NCBI GenBank assembly: GCA_963807015.1
Contig: CAWEAS010000013.1
Span: 313,762-377,761 of the forward strand
Reading direction: 5' to 3'
DNA length: 64,000 nt
DNA from: JAJPKK01 sp963807015
GTDB taxonomy: Bacteria > Pseudomonadota > Alphaproteobacteria > Rhizobiales > Xanthobacteraceae
Below are positions 62,989 to 64,000 of this stretch, in pieces. Every line of letters begins with the position of its first letter. Position 1 is the first letter of the stretch. The translations under genes were made by a program, and so were the position numbers. Below the pieces are notes generated by a model, which was not told the DNA's origin, did not search any database, and saw nothing but the letters and a program-made list of their open reading frames with translations.

Positions 62989-63783
62989 CTACGCGCCGAG
63001 AGGTGTCGCCCTGGCGCGGGCCTTGCCGACAAGCGAGGCGGCGATGACTGCAACGGCGATGACAGCGATAAAGAGCGTGCAGATCGCATTGATCTCCGGC
63101 TTCACGCCAAGCCTTACCTGCGAATAAATACGAATTGGCAGCGTGGTCGCCCCGGGGCCGGTTGTGAAACTTGCGATGATGAGGTCGTCGAGCGACAGCG
63201 AAAACGCCAGCAAAAATCCAGCGGCGACCGCCGGCATGATCAGCGGCAACGTGATCGTCAAGAACGTGCGGCCCGGCGGAAAGCCGAGGTCCATTGCGGC
63301 TTCTTCTAAGCTGCGATCGAAGCCGATCAGCCTTGACTGGACGATGACAGCGACGAAGCACATCGTGAGCGTCGTATGAGCCATGATGACGGTCGTAAAT
63401 CCGCGATCGAGTCGACGGCGACGAACAGCAGGAGCAGCGACAGACCGGTAATGACTTCAGGCATGACTAGCGGCGATAAATCATCGCCGCGAACGGCAGC
63501 CGCCCGCGAAATCGTAACCGCGTAACGCGATCGCCGCGAGCGTTCCAAGCACCGTCGCCGCCGCCGCCGAGACAAACGCGATAAAGAGGGACGCGAGCGC
63601 CGCATCAATGATGGCGCGGTCATCAAGGAGTTCCACGTACCAGCGCAACGACCAGCCGCCCCATACTGCGACGAGGCGCGAATCATTAAACGAATAGATG
63701 ATGAGGATCACAATCGGGACATAGAGAAAAGCGAACCCGGCCGCGAGCGCAGATAGATTGGTGAAGGATAGCCGACGTCCCAT
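62989..63783 (-). pseudogene. Polyamine-type ABC transporter permease (PotI/PotC-like), frameshifted
   Basis: The 5' part (63783-63481) has MGRRLSFTNLSALAAGFAFL and YVPIVILIIYSFNDSRLVAV, the start of PotC/PotI permeases; after about 63520 the sense moves through two other frames (LVMPEVITGLSLLLLFVAVD) and resumes as MAHTTLTMCFVAVIVQSRLI with the EAA loop EEAAMDLGFPPGRTFLTITL. Three frame changes fall within about 130 bp. Because this is not island DNA, sequence error is a real alternative. It pairs with the partial PotH-like gene upstream. Confidence 0.75.
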
Positions 63784-63784
63784 C

Positions 63785-64000
63785 TTAGCGAGCCCCGATC
63801 TCGCGGGATTGCAGGTGCTGATAGAAGGCGATCGGCGCCACCAGCAGCACGACCAGCACGACCGCTACCGCAAGGGCGACCGGCCAGTCTTTGTTGGCAA
63901 AAAATTCGGTCGACAGCGTCTGGCCGATCATCATCGATTCGGAGCCGCCCAGCAGATCCGGCACGACGAACTCGCCGACGATCGGGATGAAGCACAACAG
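63785..64000 (-). CDS. Polyamine-type ABC transporter permease (PotH/PotB-like), C-terminal part
   Basis: Only the last 70 or so residues are in the window; the gene runs off the right edge. The segment CFIPIVGEFVVPDLLGGSES followed by MMIGQTLSTEF is the hallmark of PotH/PotB permeases, ending in a final membrane helix. Its stop lies one base before the potI-like start. Confidence 0.82.
   Translation of the reverse strand: MLCFIPIVGEFVVPDLLGGSESMMIGQTLSTEFFANKDWPVALAVAVVLVVLLVAPIAFYQHLQSREIGAR

Noticed and set aside
1..64000. CRISPR arrays, rRNA genes or a replication origin
   Set aside because: No regularly spaced repeats, no rRNA-like conserved stretches and no dnaA-box cluster were seen.

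Overview
The window reads as a chromosomal segment of a high-GC alphaproteobacterium of the order Hyphomicrobiales (Rhizobiales), probably near Nitrobacteraceae/Xanthobacteraceae. This is inferred from the metF-metH layout behind an ArsR/methyltransferase-type gene, paired phasins, Omp25-like porin, DUF1194 and host-attachment families, and a tRNA-His with U72/A73 and no encoded G-1. No 16S rRNA is present, so genus cannot be given.

Left core block (1-13.6 kb): methionine/one-carbon genes (3' part of an ArsR/methyltransferase-type gene, metF, metH, mutually overlapping); a nitrate/nitrite MFS transporter divergent from a fused PP2C phosphatase/Ser-Thr kinase; a PDZ protein; an HlyD-like adaptor; a Pro/Gly-rich exported protein; a membrane coiled-coil protein; a single-domain response regulator; and a host-attachment family protein.

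Accessory block (13.6-49.0 kb): the 47-bp 3' part of tRNA-His occurs three times in the same orientation: a diverged copy at 13605-13651, an exact copy at 21496-21542, and inside the intact tRNA-His gene at 48948-49024. A tyrosine integrase (47584-48891) lies next to the tRNA 3' end. I read this as two islands stacked at one tRNA gene. Island A (13.6-21.5 kb) carries coiled-coil and small proteins, an autotransporter, a frameshifted M41-like zincin and a large single-polypeptide restriction-modification enzyme whose last ~100 codons are put out of frame at a G9 tract. Island B (21.5-49.0 kb) carries an Omp25-like porin, serine recombinases, a frameshifted DNA ligase, an HWE-type histidine kinase, an integrase fragment, intact IS21, IS630 and IS256 elements, a frameshifted XRE regulator, three unrecognised genes with a conflict-system flavour (30.6-33.2 kb), and a decayed prophage (primase/helicase, two terminase small subunits, ejection-type virion proteins) containing a 472-bp direct repeat.

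Right core block (49-64 kb): tRNA-His, two phasins, a PdhS-like PAS histidine kinase, a SLOG-like plus multi-TM gene pair that looks like one split gene, a DUF1194 protein, a large exported protein with one haem-c motif, the two subunits of a 3-oxoacid CoA-transferase, an AsmA protein, and the permeases of a polyamine-type ABC importer, one frameshifted and one cut by the window end.

Many frameshifts fall at short homopolymers and most lie in the islands, while long core genes (metH, kinases, asmA) are intact. Island decay is the simpler reading, but the broken potI-like gene at the right edge means sequence error cannot be excluded.
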